Source: Fusarium oxysporum f. sp. lycopersici 4287 (lineage: Eukaryota; Ascomycota; Sordariomycetes; Hypocreales; Nectriaceae). From it: 64,000 bases of DNA. Made by a program: the position numbers and the translations under genes. The stretch covers positions 6,322,568 to 6,386,567 of the forward strand of contig NC_030986.1 in the NCBI RefSeq assembly GCF_000149955.1. The letters run 5' to 3'. The notes under the pieces were generated by a model. It was not told the DNA's origin, did no database searches, and saw only the letters and a list, made by a program, of their open reading frames with translations. Shown here in pieces: positions 10,079 to 21,574 of the stretch (within the stretch, counting starts at the first letter, position 1; each line of letters begins with the position of its first letter).

Positions 10079-12292
10079 CCATCCACAACCCTTCTTTCGG
10101 CATAACCCCTCTTTCGGCAAGCAAAATGAAAAAGCCACCACCAAAAATCGACGACTTTACTTACACAGAATTTGACCAAATTGGTAGAAATCCGTGAAAT
10201 TTTCCGTTTCATAAATAAGAAGTAGATTGCCCTGTTGTACCCTAGGTTTTTTGACAAGCCGCCCTGATCGCGTGGTGGGTTGGCTAGGTATGGTTTCCTC
10301 TCTGACTTCAATGACAGAACCAGCCTCCGATTCTGACTCTTGCTCGCTTAAAGAGACAGATTCCACTCCAACAGGCATATCTTGAGGCTCCTCTTCTACT
10401 ATGGCCTCTCCACCAGCTAGGGTCTCCCCAAGAGTCATAAAACGTTTATTAGGATTCGGCACAGCCTTCCTCTTCTTCCCTCTCTTCAGCCGAGCCAACT
10501 CTTCTTCTAGGCTAGCAATCCTCAGTGTATGCGCCGCTACTGTCTGCTGTTGGGCCTCAAAGCCCTTGGCTATTACGTTGTACCGTCTCCGCGTCTTTGG
10601 TGTTTTGTTCAATCCAAGATCACGAATTTGACGGCTCGTCTGTGGAGTATCGTCCGAGCCAAGATACGGCCTAGGTTCAGGAGTCACTCTTGGGCCGCTG
10701 TTTGGCCTGTCCTGTTGGATTTCAGGGTGTCGCAGCGCTTTGGAATGCGAAATCGGCCAGTTGCCAGTGACCCTCCAGCCTGACAGTATGTTCTTCTTAG
10801 TCATTCCAACTCGGCGAGCCTTGGCGTAGGCCCTGATGAAATTGACCTTGTCCATTGGAGCGCAATCAGTCAACGAAGCGAACTTTTCCAACTCTCGTCG
10901 ATGTGCAGCCTTCAACGCGTTGAATACTCCATTGTCCAGTGGCTGGAGCCCATGAGAGCAGCGTGCTGGTAGATAGCAGCAATAAACGTTGTTCAAAAAG
11001 CTCATAGCCATCCATTCATCCTTCCATCACTCAGCACTGATCTTGAGGTGGGGAACATGGAGAACATACTGTTGCATGGCTTCCGTGACCATCTAAAATG
11101 ATCAGCCTAGCGTCTGACTCGTCAGCAGGTGTTGTCTGGGGCAGATAAACTCTTTCAAGCCATTCAATGCCTATGTGGTCATCAGTCCACCCGTTGGGCG
11201 AAGTTATGTAATACCAGTCTGCTATCTGCTTGAACTCCTCAAGAAACCATTGTTTCTGCAGTTCCTTCCCCTTGAAGATTATGCCAGGAACTAAAGCGCG
11301 ACCGTCAGCAGTGACAGCTTCGATGAATGAAGTCCAATTCCGAGTCTGTGATCCCTTGAGGAAGGCCTTGCGCTTCGGGTCCGTGCTTCCAACAACTAAG
11401 CTATCTAGGCCTGAATGAAGATAATTAGTCGGTCAAAATGCAAGCACCGACAAGTAATAGAGGTGAATACCTTCCGAAACCAGTCATAATACCGCCTTCA
11501 TCAACGTTGACGGTGTTTTCAGGCTTGATCCAGCCATACTGGCCATCCCGGATATCAAAGTACCAATGAACCGCTTTAGGGGTAAAAGAGTCGAACCTTT
11601 TAGCTTCTTGACGTCTACCCATCTTGGTCTTTAGGTCTGCGCGGCGATTGATAAACTTGATCACCCAGTTGCGTCCCAAGTCGGGATGTTCGCCCTGCTG
11701 TCTCAACAAGCCCATGACACAAGCGGGGATCTGACTGTGGGACGGAGCATAGCCCAAAGACTCCTGGCGGAGGATCCAGAAAGCCAGCCTATCTTCTTGG
11801 TTCTTGGACAAACGTCGGCGAGGCTGGATCTGGTCTTCAGCGGCCCCACGGCCGTTAAGTCTATCGATGAGGGTCGTTCGGGGCACTCCTCTTCTCTGGG
11901 CCGCTTGAGGGGGTGAAAGACCATGATCGGTAATATCCAATATGGCCTCAGCCATATCGTCCTCTGTATATTCCCATTGAAGTCGTGATTTAGGCATTTT
12001 TCTGCTGTTGTCGAGGGTAAAGATCGAAAATCACGAGAAAGAGCGGTGAGGAGGTTAGTGACCATTTTGAAAATATTTCAATAGCATGACTTGCATATCG
12101 CGTGCCCAGCACATCCTCAACAGGTCAGAATAATTATCTCCACTCATTTCTATAATCAATAAAAGAAGCTCCTTTTAGGTAGCTATTTATTCTGGCCAAC
12201 TTTCGTGTAAGTGAAGTTGACGAATTTTGGTGGTGCTCTTTTTTTTTTGCTTGACGAAAAGGTGGGGCTGTCGAAAGGGGGGTTGTATATGG
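10079..12292 (-). mobile_element. Fot/pogo-class DNA transposon, element 2
   Basis: The ends begin CCATCCACAACCC (10079) and, on the complement, CCATATACAACCCCC (12292). They form imperfect inverted repeats about 65-70 bp long that both include AGCAAAA and CACCACCAAAA. TA dinucleotides flank both sides (10077-10078, 12293-12294). Length is 2214 bp. The transposase is on the minus strand and nearly intact, so this is a younger insertion than element 1. It sits against the Copia LTR fragment ending at 10076. Confidence 0.9.
10157..11997 (-). CDS. Pogo/Fot transposase, near-intact
   Basis: Three exons are inferred: 11997-11475, 11410-11070 and 11020-10157, summing to 575 codons plus a stop. Exon 1 has a psq HTH (AQRRGVPRTTLIDRL), a Tc5-type HTH and catalytic Asp 1 in NTVNVDEGGIMTGFG. 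Exon 2 has WTSFIEAVTADGRAL and Asp 2 in LIILDGHGSHAT. Exon 3 opens with DEWMAMSFLNNVYCCYLPA and ends in a coiled-coil region (IASLEEELARLKRGKKRKAV) and a basic tail. The first intron's donor reads GAAGGT where element 1 has GTAACT, so splicing there may be damaged; the next GT gives a stop after joining. Protein function: cut-and-paste transposition at TA. No stop is seen inside the three exons. Confidence 0.8.
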
Positions 12293-12399
12293 TATGTAGT
12301 ACTAGGGCATTGATTTAAGAGTGCATCAGGATACAGTAGATGTCCAAAAATAGGATCGATTACTCGCATTACACTTAAATTAAACACGAAACTATCTAT

Positions 12400-12605
12400 C
12401 GCACTGAACGTGCTTAAAGGGTTAAAGTGAATATGTTATTAATAGTGAGCAGCAGTATAGAGTTAATTGATTGTTTGTTTTTTAGTGTGGGGTACTCCAT
12501 CCCACAGAGTTAAATAAAGCATACAGCTAGATTACTAACGCAGTTGTTTCCTGAGGCCATGAAGATCATGCCTACCCTGCGACACTATCCGTTCCAAGCG
12601 TTGTG
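12400..12605 (-). repeat. Dispersed repeat shared with 4964-5160
   Basis: About 200 bp matches the 3' tail of recombinase-like copy 2, including CGTGCTTAAAGGGTTA, GTGTGGGGTA followed by CTCCATCCCACAG, and CCTGCGACACT. The match has many transitions and small indels. No coding content survives. It marks a third decayed copy of that sequence family. Confidence 0.7.
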
Positions 12606-12712
12606 GTAGAGAAAAAATCGGCTCCAAAACCAGATTCATATGTCAAAAGCGTAGAGAAGACCTTGCAATAAAGGGGAACTACCGATGGCCCTCACTCTCA
12701 GTTTCGAGCCGT

Positions 12713-13528
12713 TTAAGACCAGGCCTTGTTCAGGTTGTTGACAAAGTTGGCATCGATGAAAGGGACGTTGGCACTGCCCCATGGCTTATCGGGGTTGCCC
12801 GATGGGCCGGTAATCAGACCCTGGCGGGCCGCAGGAGTCATTGCAGCCCAGTCGTAAATCCAGTAGGTACGGCCAGGGCTAGTCTTGAACTGGAGCTCGT
12901 GGTTCTTGCCGAGGCTGGTGAAGTACTCTGCCATGACGTTGTTGCCTCTCCTTTGGGGGTTCTTGGTCTTCTTGAAGTCACCATGACCAGAGGCAGCAGC
13001 GGCGTAGAGGGTGGCCGAGGGAGACTGGTAGTTATCGATGAAGACGACAACAGATTCCCAATCGTGACGATGGCCGCTGACAAGGTTGCCATCAGCAGGC
13101 TGGTCCTTGGGCCAGTACCAAGCGTACATGATGGCAAGCTTGCCGTTGTGCATCTGAGCACGAGCATAGGTCTGTCCCTTGCTAGTGTCCTTGCAGCCGC
13201 CAGTCTTGCTACCGCTGTCCTGAAGCCCACCGCTGTTTACGAGGTTAGCTTTGAAATCTGTCTACCGTGAACGGTCGATGACATACTTGACGTTGCCTCG
13301 TGTATCAACTGCCGTGTATGGCTGGCATCCGTCGGCAATGTGGAGCAGAGGCTGCCACCTGTCGATGGCGGCGCCAATGGCACCTCCCTGGATGGTTTTG
13401 CCGATAGGGTTGAGAGAATCGTGGTTGACCGTGGCGCGGGCGTGGAGGTTGTTGAGGGCCTCGGAAGGAGCAGCCATTCCGGTGGCAGCAAGGGCCAGGA
13501 GGGCGTTGAAGATGGTCTGAGGATGCAT
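12713..13528 (-). CDS. NLP (NPP1-domain) necrosis/ethylene-inducing-like protein
   Basis: Two exons, 13528-13287 and 13232-12713, are separated by a 54-nt intron (donor GTATGT, branch GCTAAC, acceptor CAG). Total 253 aa. The N-terminus (MHPQTIFNALLALAATGMAA) is a secretion signal. The mature part contains the NLP heptapeptide GHRHDWE. Two cysteines (DGCQPY and GGCKD) place it in type 1. Length is normal for the family. Type 1 NLPs are secreted proteins that bind sphingolipids of the plant plasma membrane, and cytotoxic members cause necrosis in dicots. Whether this one is cytotoxic cannot be told from sequence. The frame has no lesion. The gene stands alone between transposon debris and a 3-kb gene-free interval. 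Confidence 0.92.
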
Positions 13529-16500
13529 TTTGAGTGGAAGTGAAAGGTAAGACCCTTGAACTTGCTGTAAGAGTGAAGTTGTTACGAGTGTGTGAGAAGA
13601 GAACTGTGATGAGTGTGATGAGGAGAGAGGTTTTGACGAGAGGCGTAATGCAGGCTGTCATTTATAGTTATCTCGAACACCATGAATCTATCCAACACGC
13701 CAAGACCTCATCATATTAGCAAGTCTATACGAAGTCAGGCGTCTACGCTTCCATAAGCCTATACTCGATAAAGCCCCATTATAGTATGACAGGGGATCTT
13801 GGAAGAAGGTTTGCATACTAACCACAACTACAACAAGTATATGGGGCGATTCATGTAGTTTACCCTGATGAAATACGAGACGCAATTGATCTTTGGTCGT
13901 TGTGTAGTTAGAAAAGTTCCCAGAAACTCAATATCATTATCGGTGTTTCACAGTCCGGAATTATCAAAGCCAGACAAAGCACAACGGTCGGCGAGTCAGT
14001 ACCTAGTCAGACTTGTGGCAACACTTGGACTTTGACAATGCGCGATCCGAGGTCCACCAGATGGCTCATCAGCACACTGTTCGCCCTGCTTCCCCATTGT
14101 GAATAGGAAACTTTGTGTCAATTCCCCTTGCCGACAATGAACCTAATCCTATCCAACCCTGTGAAATCGAGATAAGTCTATGCAATAATTGGGATCTACT
14201 GCTAAGCTACTAGTACCTATAACCACCATCTAACTTGAGATTGGAGCTAACCATTAGAACGCACTAGACCCATAGTTCGATTCCAAATCCTGTCAAGAAA
14301 ACGTAGCGCCGTTCTGCAAGCTTTCGCTTTCGGCATTAACAAGGGTCCGAAAGCAACTTAGGTCAGGCCACGTGCCTTGGCGTCTGCAAGGAACAGGTTG
14401 ACAGATACCGTATTTGTAATCTCATTGCATCTTAAAGTTTCATTACTAGCCAAAAATCGCGTCAGCGAGACCCTGTGCGTACCGGTATCTAACAATACAC
14501 ACACCACTGTCTGAATCCGGGGTCGTGAGAACTATGCGATGTAAAGAAACATTTTTTAGTTTATTTTCTATTGAAAAACGGAAGGGCCTGTAGTAGAGCG
14601 GAATTTTAGAAATCGGTGGCCCGGACTACGTAAAAAAGCCGTATCGTGAAGATGATTTCTCTCCATCATTAAGTTAGTGGCTGACAAGCTAGAATGACTC
14701 GGTGGTTATCAACCGAAAGTGTCTTTCTTGACGTCCACTTTCGGCTGAATCGGCTCCTTGGATTGTTGGTGAATCGATGGGCAACACTAAGCCAAGTGGT
14801 CGGAGGCCAGCAAGACACCGAGAGTCCGCCATGTTCGGAAAGCCTGCGACCCGTTGGCCGAGATAAGATCCCGAGGTACCGTATGGTGCTATAAGTAGTC
14901 GGGCTTTGTGATATAGAGAGTTCTGTCCGGGTTAGTGTTAGTTCATGATTCCAGGCGGGGTCCCATCCGCCCGAAAAGTGGATCTGGGGCCGAGATTTGA
15001 TCTCAAAATCACGATATTCTATGTAAAAGGTATAAAATGCAGGCCCTCGGCTTCTTCGGCCGGAAAATCAGGCGCCCCAGTAGGGTCATTAGGTCCCCGC
15101 TGTAAGTGTGTGTGGAAGCTGTTGTCATCAAAGTCATAGCTATCTTGTGTTTGAGATGGAATTGATTGGGAAGTCATTGTTTTAATTGAGACTGATTTGG
15201 GTTGATTTACTATGGTGTTTTGCGAAAAATGCATCTCCGATCCAACTTTTAGTACCCCACATGTACCACTGTGATTACCTAAGGCATGTGGAGCGAGTGA
15301 CCCCTTAGAGGGTTGTGCCGCTCAAAGAGATAATATTTAAAAATCTAAATCTAAAATAGGTAACGTGCACGATAAGCATGCCGATCAGACAAGCATGTCG
15401 ATCAATATACTGTGCGGCTAAAAGTAGCTTACCCTATCTCCTCAGAGCCCAACAGGCTGCAATCCAGGCTCGACAGGACGCGCTTTTGAGCCGATGATGT
15501 GCTGGATAGTGGTCCGTTCTGTAATTTGCGAATGCTTTACGTAGATTTTAGCACAAGAGACTCTAGCCCAGCACGTCCTGTGCCCCAATAGGGGACTTTA
15601 CGGGCCTCACGGCCCCTGGACGAAAAATATACATACATACATACATGCAATCCGCACCCCGCCCCACCCTATCCCTGTCATTACAGCAGTACGAGCGGGG
15701 TACCAAAAGCTTCAGCTTCCATCCTTTCATAGCCAAATTACTATATAATAACTGCCTTCCAAGGAGCTCCATTGGTTAGATTAGCCACTAGAACAAAAGT
15801 AAAGGATACGGGGGTGGCAGATCCAAGTACCAGCTTAACCCATTACAACAAATCCCCGAGTGGCGTCCATCATTCGGCATTTGTCTGAAATAGGTAAAAG
15901 TACAGTTGCCACCCTTTCAGGTTCGATTCCCCGCTTCACCAGCGTCACTGCTTCTTCTATCAGTAATTAATCCACCAAAATTGCCCGACAAGCCAGAAAG
16001 CCACACAAGACCCCTTCGAGAATAATAGAAACTGGAGTACTCTATGGATTAGTTGCCCTCCAGTAAGGAGTTACTGAGCGATCTATAAGAGAATTCGTAG
16101 CACAATATTAACAACAAGAAAGCGCTCAAAGTTAATCAAGGACTGGCTAATCATACGAGCTGCGAGAAGGGAAACTAGACATATCCTTCGATTCATTACT
16201 AAGACCCTTTCATCTTACAACGCCGATTGATTGATTTGGCCGAGCTCCACTATTGTGAGGATGCTACAAGATTATTTTGTCGGTAAGGAATTTAGGTAGA
16301 AAGAAAGAGGAATAAACAGGTATTTTGTGACAGCGAATATTCTTCTAAAGTGTTTTTTCTAATTATTCTAATAATGATTTCATTCTAACAAGTAAAAAAG
16401 GGTTGTGAATATAGACTTACATATTGCATACTAATTTAAATTTACTATGATCTTTTTGTTGTTGCTGTATCTAGTAAAATCATAAAACTTCCAGCATATG

Positions 16501-16597
16501 AGGAAAGTACTGCCCGTCCAACACGTCTCTCTTATCTAGATGAATTATATCCATACATAACCTCCCACTACATCGATCCTCAAGGGCTTTAAGGAGA
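13529..16597. other. Gene-poor interval
   Basis: No convincing protein or RNA gene was seen over 3 kb. It holds the upstream region of the NLP gene. A MITE-like terminal module lies at about 15361-15440 (see the tandem 17-bp units). A minus-strand ORF at 15234-15019 (71 codons) is unrecognised and unsupported by neighbours. Confidence 0.6.
15361..15440 (+). repeat. MITE-end module with tandem 17-bp units
   Basis: TAACGTGCAC is followed by GATAAGCATGCCGATCA and GACAAGCATGTCGATCA (15371-15404), then TATACTGTGCGGCTAAAAGT. The same organisation occurs repeatedly in the AT-rich region at 56.9-58.4 kb. Here only one end is present. Confidence 0.7.
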
Positions 16598-18398
16598 TTA
16601 ATCAAGTCTCTCATCGCGCTGAACCTTAACGTCAACGTCCTTGACAGTTTCTATATCGATCCGAGAAATAGCGACATCGAATTGGTAATCTACTCATACA
16701 CAATTAGAAACTGAGATACCATCAACAGAGGGAACCCTACCTTTGAATTGTCGTGCTGGAACTCTGGCAGCAAAAAGCTCATCTAGCTCGGCAGGCGTTC
16801 GTCCACGGGTTTCCGGGAGGCAAAAGTATACAATGGTAATGCAGAACAACATCCAAATCGAAAAGATCAGATAAGTTTTCGCACCGAGATTCAACCTTGA
16901 CTATGTCAGTGAAACGGAATACCCACGCACCATCTGGATCTCGGAGGATAACTCACTGGTCTGCGTTTGCGATATAAGGAAGAGTCAGAGCTACAACAAG
17001 TGCAAAAACCGAATTCAACGCGAATGCGAAGGCTGAGGTTTTATTCCTCAAGCGAGCAGTTGGCATCTCGGCCGCAATAACATAGGTAAGAGGACCAAAG
17101 CCGCAAGCGTAGAAGAAGCCAAACATGAGACAAAAAGCGGCCATCAACCTGGGTACTATTTGCTTGGTTGCATCAGCGAACCCAAGGCCACCTATAGTAG
17201 TGTTGATGATGAATAGAGCGGTGAAGGTAGATAGAGCCAATGTGCGTCTACCAACCGAGTCAACTAAGAACACGCCAACAATTGAACCGCCAACGGACAG
17301 TATGTTGAGGCCTAGGGTCAGGAGAAAAGGATTGGCCGTGCCGATTTGAGAAAGGAAGACGGTGGCATAATTTGTTGCGAACGCGATTCCGCTGAGTTGC
17401 TGCATGTTGGCTATAGAGAGAGCAAGGAGTGTACGTCGGAGGTTGTGCCCTCGGAAAAGATCCATTAGTACAACCGAATTCTGATCGGTTTCAACATCTG
17501 TCTGCTGTTTCAGTGTGGCTATCTCGATCTCGATCTCGTCATCAGAGTAGCCCTGGCGGACTTGACGTAGACTCGAACGAGCCAGGGCTTCATTGCCCTT
17601 GATGATGTAGTAGGTTGGAGAGTCAACGACAAAGAAGAGACCGATTACTATGATGATTGGCCATAGGCACTGGAGACCCAGTGGTAGGCGGTATGACATC
17701 GAGTTCAAGACGGCGTGAGTTGCCAAATTGATGCCTCCAGACACGATCCCTGCAGCGTTGATGGAGACGATGGAAATGGCCACCATGGCTCCACGGATGG
17801 AAGATGGCGATAGCTCTCCAAGAGAAGCAGCGGCCATTGGAAGCATCATGAGCGAAGCAGTATCTATCCCACGCGTACAGGTTAGTATATATCAATCATT
17901 CGTTCTCAGACTCCGACGCGCTTCAACTCACATGCAAGGGTATGGCCAAAAGTCATCAAAGCAACGTTTGTAGCTCCAGTCTGGACGGCGGAACCAATGA
18001 GACTGATAACACAGGCTATCCACAGTGTCTTCCTCCGGCCGATTACGTCGCCAAGCCACGCAGCCAAAGCGGTGCCAATGACAGCCCCAACGACAAGGAC
18101 GGCTGTCATGATGGAGATGTCTTTTGCGGGCAGTGCAACGTTGGTGGGACTGCTGAAGTCGAAGATGAAGGCTGGCATAGCGTAGACGCCTCCGATGACA
18201 GACCCGTCATACCCGAATGTGAAGAAACACAGGGCAAGAAAGAAAGCTTGGAGCAATCACAAGTCAACATTGGCAACAGGCGGGATATGGGATGAGTTCG
18301 GAGTTACCTGAGATCATCAAACGGATGTTCTGCCACCAGTAGTGCTTAGGTGGCGATATCTCGTTGCCGGCTCTCTGGCTGCTAGGGAAGTTGTGCAT
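16598..18398 (-). CDS. MFS sugar/polyol transporter A
   Basis: Five exons (18398-18308, 18246-17932, 17863-16957, 16895-16741, 16689-16598) give 519 aa in one consistent frame, a normal length for the fungal sugar porter family (12 membrane segments). Signature parts: FTFGYDGSVIGGVYAMP in TM1, GDVIGRRKTLW after TM2 (the GRR motif), ITVDSPTYY-like VDSPTYYIIKG before the central loop, VDSVGRRTLAL after TM8 and LPETRGRTPAELDELF at the C-terminus. Likely a proton-coupled plasma-membrane importer; the substrate is unknown. Transporter B at 61098-62906 is a paralog with exons 2-4 of identical length (315, 907, 155 nt). The Zn2Cys6 gene lies just upstream on the same strand. A CGG-N1-CCG palindrome is 268 bp before the start codon. 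Confidence 0.92.
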
Positions 18399-18665
18399 CT
18401 TGATGAGAAGATAGAAAGTGTCTGAGGTGAGGGAATGAAGAAGCTCGAGTGTGGAAGCGTGATGGGATGTTGTAGTATCGACCAAGGGAAAAGATTATTA
18501 CTCGACTTATATGGATTTAGCTACATGCAGGTCCATCAACTCACCCCATGGGGAATCGACGTTGTGCTCCAGGCCCCAGCCTACCTCGGGTATTTCGTTT
18601 AGATTAGCTTATCTACCTAGCTCTTTCGAGGAAAAAGGCGATGGGGTAGTCATAGTTGACCACTT

Positions 18666-18678
18666 TGTCGGACCGACA
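18666..18678. promoter_or_regulatory. CGG-N1-CCG palindrome upstream of transporter A
   Basis: TGTCGGACCGACA, a perfect 13-bp palindrome, lies 268 bp upstream of the transporter A start. CGG/CCG half-sites in inverted order are the usual targets of Zn2Cys6 dimers. Identical sites occur at 24483, 42081 and 60359. It is followed by GAGCGCGG, also found after the variant site at 31717. Confidence 0.6.
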
Positions 18679-18777
18679 GAGCGCGGATCATTAACTAACT
18701 ATGACGGAAGCAGACTCTTCGGCAATTCTCTTAATGTAGGCTGGGGGCCACTCTCTTTCAGATTGATGTTTAATATA

Positions 18778-18908
18778 TCTCCTGAGAGGTCATAAGGCTG
18801 CAACGCGGTACCAAGAGGGGTTGCGGCCAATTAAGATACAACACCCAGAAAGCAATAGCAGGAAAAACTGGGGCGGTACAAATTGCAGCCTTATGACCTC
18901 TCAGGAGA
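18778..18908. mobile_element. Small MITE with 26-28 bp perfect inverted repeats
   Basis: TATCTCCTGAGAGGTCATAA... at 18776-18803 is the exact complement of 18883-18910 (28 of 28 bases). About 80 bp lie between the arms. With TA taken as the target duplication the element is 131 bp, which fits a Tc1/mariner-type MITE. It sits 7 bp past the Zn2Cys6 stop codon, within the 3' UTR and upstream of transporter A. Arm identity suggests a recent insertion. A folded RNA hairpin could also act on the 3' end. Confidence 0.8.
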
Positions 18909-18914
18909 TACAGT

Positions 18915-21056
18915 TCAGGTTGAAAGTATGGGCGTTGGCGACTCGGCAGCCTCTGGATAATTAACGGCGGATAGGATGTCCATAAAGGGTTTGAGGTAAG
19001 GGTGGTTTCCGCCACGGAATAGAGCAAACAATGCGAGGAATTTGTTCTGAATGGCCGTCACTCTGTTCGCTCTACTGCCCGGCGGGCCGAATTCCTCAAC
19101 ACTCGGCATCTGAGCTGTCCAACTCATCTGATCAGATGATGATGATACTGAGTTGGCATCATTCGGGATATCGAGGCTCAATACATCAGGTAAGCCTGAA
19201 GACATCGGACTTTGGACCTCTTCTGCGTCAAGAATACAGGCTTGAGCCACTTGTGTGAGGTTGACTGCGATTTCATACAGCTTCTCAGCCAACCCGATAC
19301 CGTGGGTTTCCAGGACATTGATGGGATATCTTGCACACGTCCTGATCGTCTCCTCTGCCATGTCTATTGCGTAAGCAGGTTGTAGCTCCATCGATGACGC
19401 GTAAGCAGAAGTGTACCCGTGTCGGGACGCAAGGCTCCAAAGCATGCTGCATATCCAGTGACGGGTAATCAGAATATCGGCCTGTTGCGTGTCTCTCCCG
19501 ACATCAGGGTTCGGAATGGGAAGATTTCGGTAGCGCGTGAGGAGTAAAACTACTGACTCGAGGGCTATGTGCTCTTCTCCAGTGTTCATCTGGCACTTAT
19601 TCTTCCAGCAGCGTATGATAGTGTCGTCTACGAAGTCGGTTTGGTCAATCATCTGACGGATCCCGTCTGTGGCCACTTGTTCCTCGATGTTGTCGCCTTC
19701 CTGGGAAGATGACTGAGTAACAAAGCCATAGAAACTCATAATATCCGTCCCCATCAACCGTGGCGTTTGGAGTACGAAGCCTCGTTGTAGAGCATAGATT
19801 CTGTGTCACGTCTTAGGGAAACTTTCTCTTTGAAATGGCGATGGGATACTTACCTCTCGACAATTGCTAAAGCGGTCAAAGTTCTCAGCCTGCGATCAGC
19901 CTCGTCCTGGCTGACGTTTCCATAGCTCGAAAGGTCATGCAAGTTCAGAATCTCAGCAAGAGTCAAGGCTTCCATTAGTCGCATCTTGGCTGCGTTGTGT
20001 TTGCCACGGCAGAAATGACATCCAAATAAGAAGAAGCTCGTCACCACGGCCTCGAGGGTCGGTTCCTGGCCAAATTCTGCGCCAGCGTGTAGAGCGGCAG
20101 TGTAAGAGAGTATTATGTCGGCCAATGCCAATCTGGCTGGCAGGGTAGGCTTGTCCTGACCGTGTATGGGCTGGAACAGAGTGTATGCACAGATGCTATG
20201 AACAAGAGCGTTGAACGACCGATCCTTCTGGTGTCGACCGAGCTTGATATTATTCAACAGATAAGCCTTTTTGAAGAAGGGCATTGACTGGTGAAGGCGG
20301 CCAAGAAAGATGTCGACCAGGTGCATCATCTGAGTTGGACTCAAAGGAGAGACGATAGGAGAGGTGAGCGATCCAAAGGGCTGCAAGGCTACCAATGGCC
20401 ATGGTGATGCCAAGATTGATGGTGCGCCTGGTGGCACGCGTGAGGGCGTAAGAGTTAATCCCGTCCGTGATTCAAATGGTCCAGGGTTGACATAAAATAT
20501 CTGAGGTGAGTCGGGCGGTTGTGCGTAGACGACCCCTGCCTGCTCCTCAGACAGCATCTCACTTGGGTCAAATACAAGATTCGACTGACCGTCTGCGAAT
20601 TCAAAGACGGCATTTTCATCCGCATTGGGTGGCCTGCCAAAGTCCGTGCTGGAACCAGCAATAACTTCAGATCCTACCGAGCGCACTGCAGAATCAAGAG
20701 TTATTGGAGTGCCTTGCAGGGCGGAAAGGCTCTGTGCAGGTGGCGATGAATCGGGGGTCTCTGGTGAGTTCGTTTGGCTGGCCGGTCCGTCTGTCCGCAT
20801 GGTATCCGGCTTCCTCTTCCTCTTCCTCTTAATGCGATATGAACAGTCCAGACCGCTCTGTGAGCAAGTCTTGCATGGCGTCGTCCGCCCGCACTGTATG
20901 CATGGTGCACCAAGTCAGTTCTAGATACACCAAGTAAAAAGGAAAGGGGCCGTCTCTCACTCTCACTTTGCGGGCATAGCACTGATCACAGGCGCGCGCC
21001 TGAAGAACCCGAGTCAAGGTATTGTCCAGAACAAGCTGAAGTTCGTTGTTCATCAT
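18915..21056 (-). CDS. Zn2Cys6 fungal transcription factor
   Basis: Three exons (21056-20961, 20893-19854, 19800-18915) give 673 aa. The first intron splits the zinc cluster: CDQCYARKVR in exon 1 and CGRTTPCKTCSQSGLDC in exon 2, giving C-x2-C-x6-C-x5-C-x2-C-x6-C. A basic linker (RIKRKRKRKP) and a middle fungal-TF homology domain follow, with FFKKAYLLN, RLRTLTALAIVERIYALQRG and LDIPND regions. Such proteins are nuclear activators or repressors that bind CGG repeats as dimers. The start is the first ATG of a tandem pair in exon 1; the upstream extension begins only at GTG. Its position beside transporter A and the CGG-N1-CCG sites suggest a local pathway regulator (inference). Confidence 0.92.
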
Positions 21057-21360
21057 GGCTTGAATTGATGGTAGCTCATGGAACGTCACGGGGAGCTAAC
21101 AGGTGAGTTGGTTGAATTCTTAGTGTGGATGAATGAATCATCGATGCCCAGAGGCGCCGTGGCTTTTAAACCGGGGTGACAAGCTTTTATGCGAAGATAT
21201 GCCGAACGCCACAAACTGGATTAGTGCGCTCTATAACTTGCGGGCTCAACAATAATAAAACTTCCTATCTCCCCAATGCGTGCGGATCTCCGCAATGTGA
21301 CTCGCCCCACTTATCTCGGTCACCTCAGAAGTACATGAGGGGTACGAAAAGTTTAATCCA
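21057..21360. promoter_or_regulatory. Zn2Cys6 gene upstream region
   Basis: About 300 bp between the regulator's start and the solo LTR. No CGG-N1-CCG site was seen here, so autoregulation through that motif has no support. No gene was recognised. Confidence 0.4.
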
Positions 21361-21559
21361 TGTTGTTTATCTTGCGCAGTAGTGCTGGGTGAAAATATAT
21401 ATATTTTTATGAAACTTGATTGTTAACCATTGAGATGAAAGTTCTTCTCGGGTTTATATCTCTAGATGATTTCATCTAGGATTTTGAACTTTAAATCTAG
21501 GACTTTCAGACTAACAGTCTGAATCCTGAAGGGAAGGGGGATCCCCGGATTTTCCAACA
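21361..21559 (-). repeat. Solo Copia LTR, reverse orientation
   Basis: It starts TGTTG and ends CAACA in both senses (short terminal inverted repeat). On the complement it reads TGTTGGAAAATCCGGGGATC, matching the 3' LTR at 54054. The 199-bp unit is complete. The flanking 5-mers (ATCCA left, ACAGG right) do not match, so the original target duplication is lost or the flanks were rearranged. It is the most complete LTR in the window. Confidence 0.9.
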
Positions 21560-21574
21560 ACAGGGGGGGTTTCT

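Noticed and set aside
13233..13265. A 33-nt intron in the NLP gene starting at GTAGAC
   Set aside because: Too short for a fungal intron; the upstream GTATGT donor gives 54 nt and keeps the frame.
15860..15950. tRNA-like T-arm (GGTTCGATTCC) near 15920
   Set aside because: The bases flanking the loop do not form a 5-bp T-stem, and no acceptor stem pairs at the expected distance.
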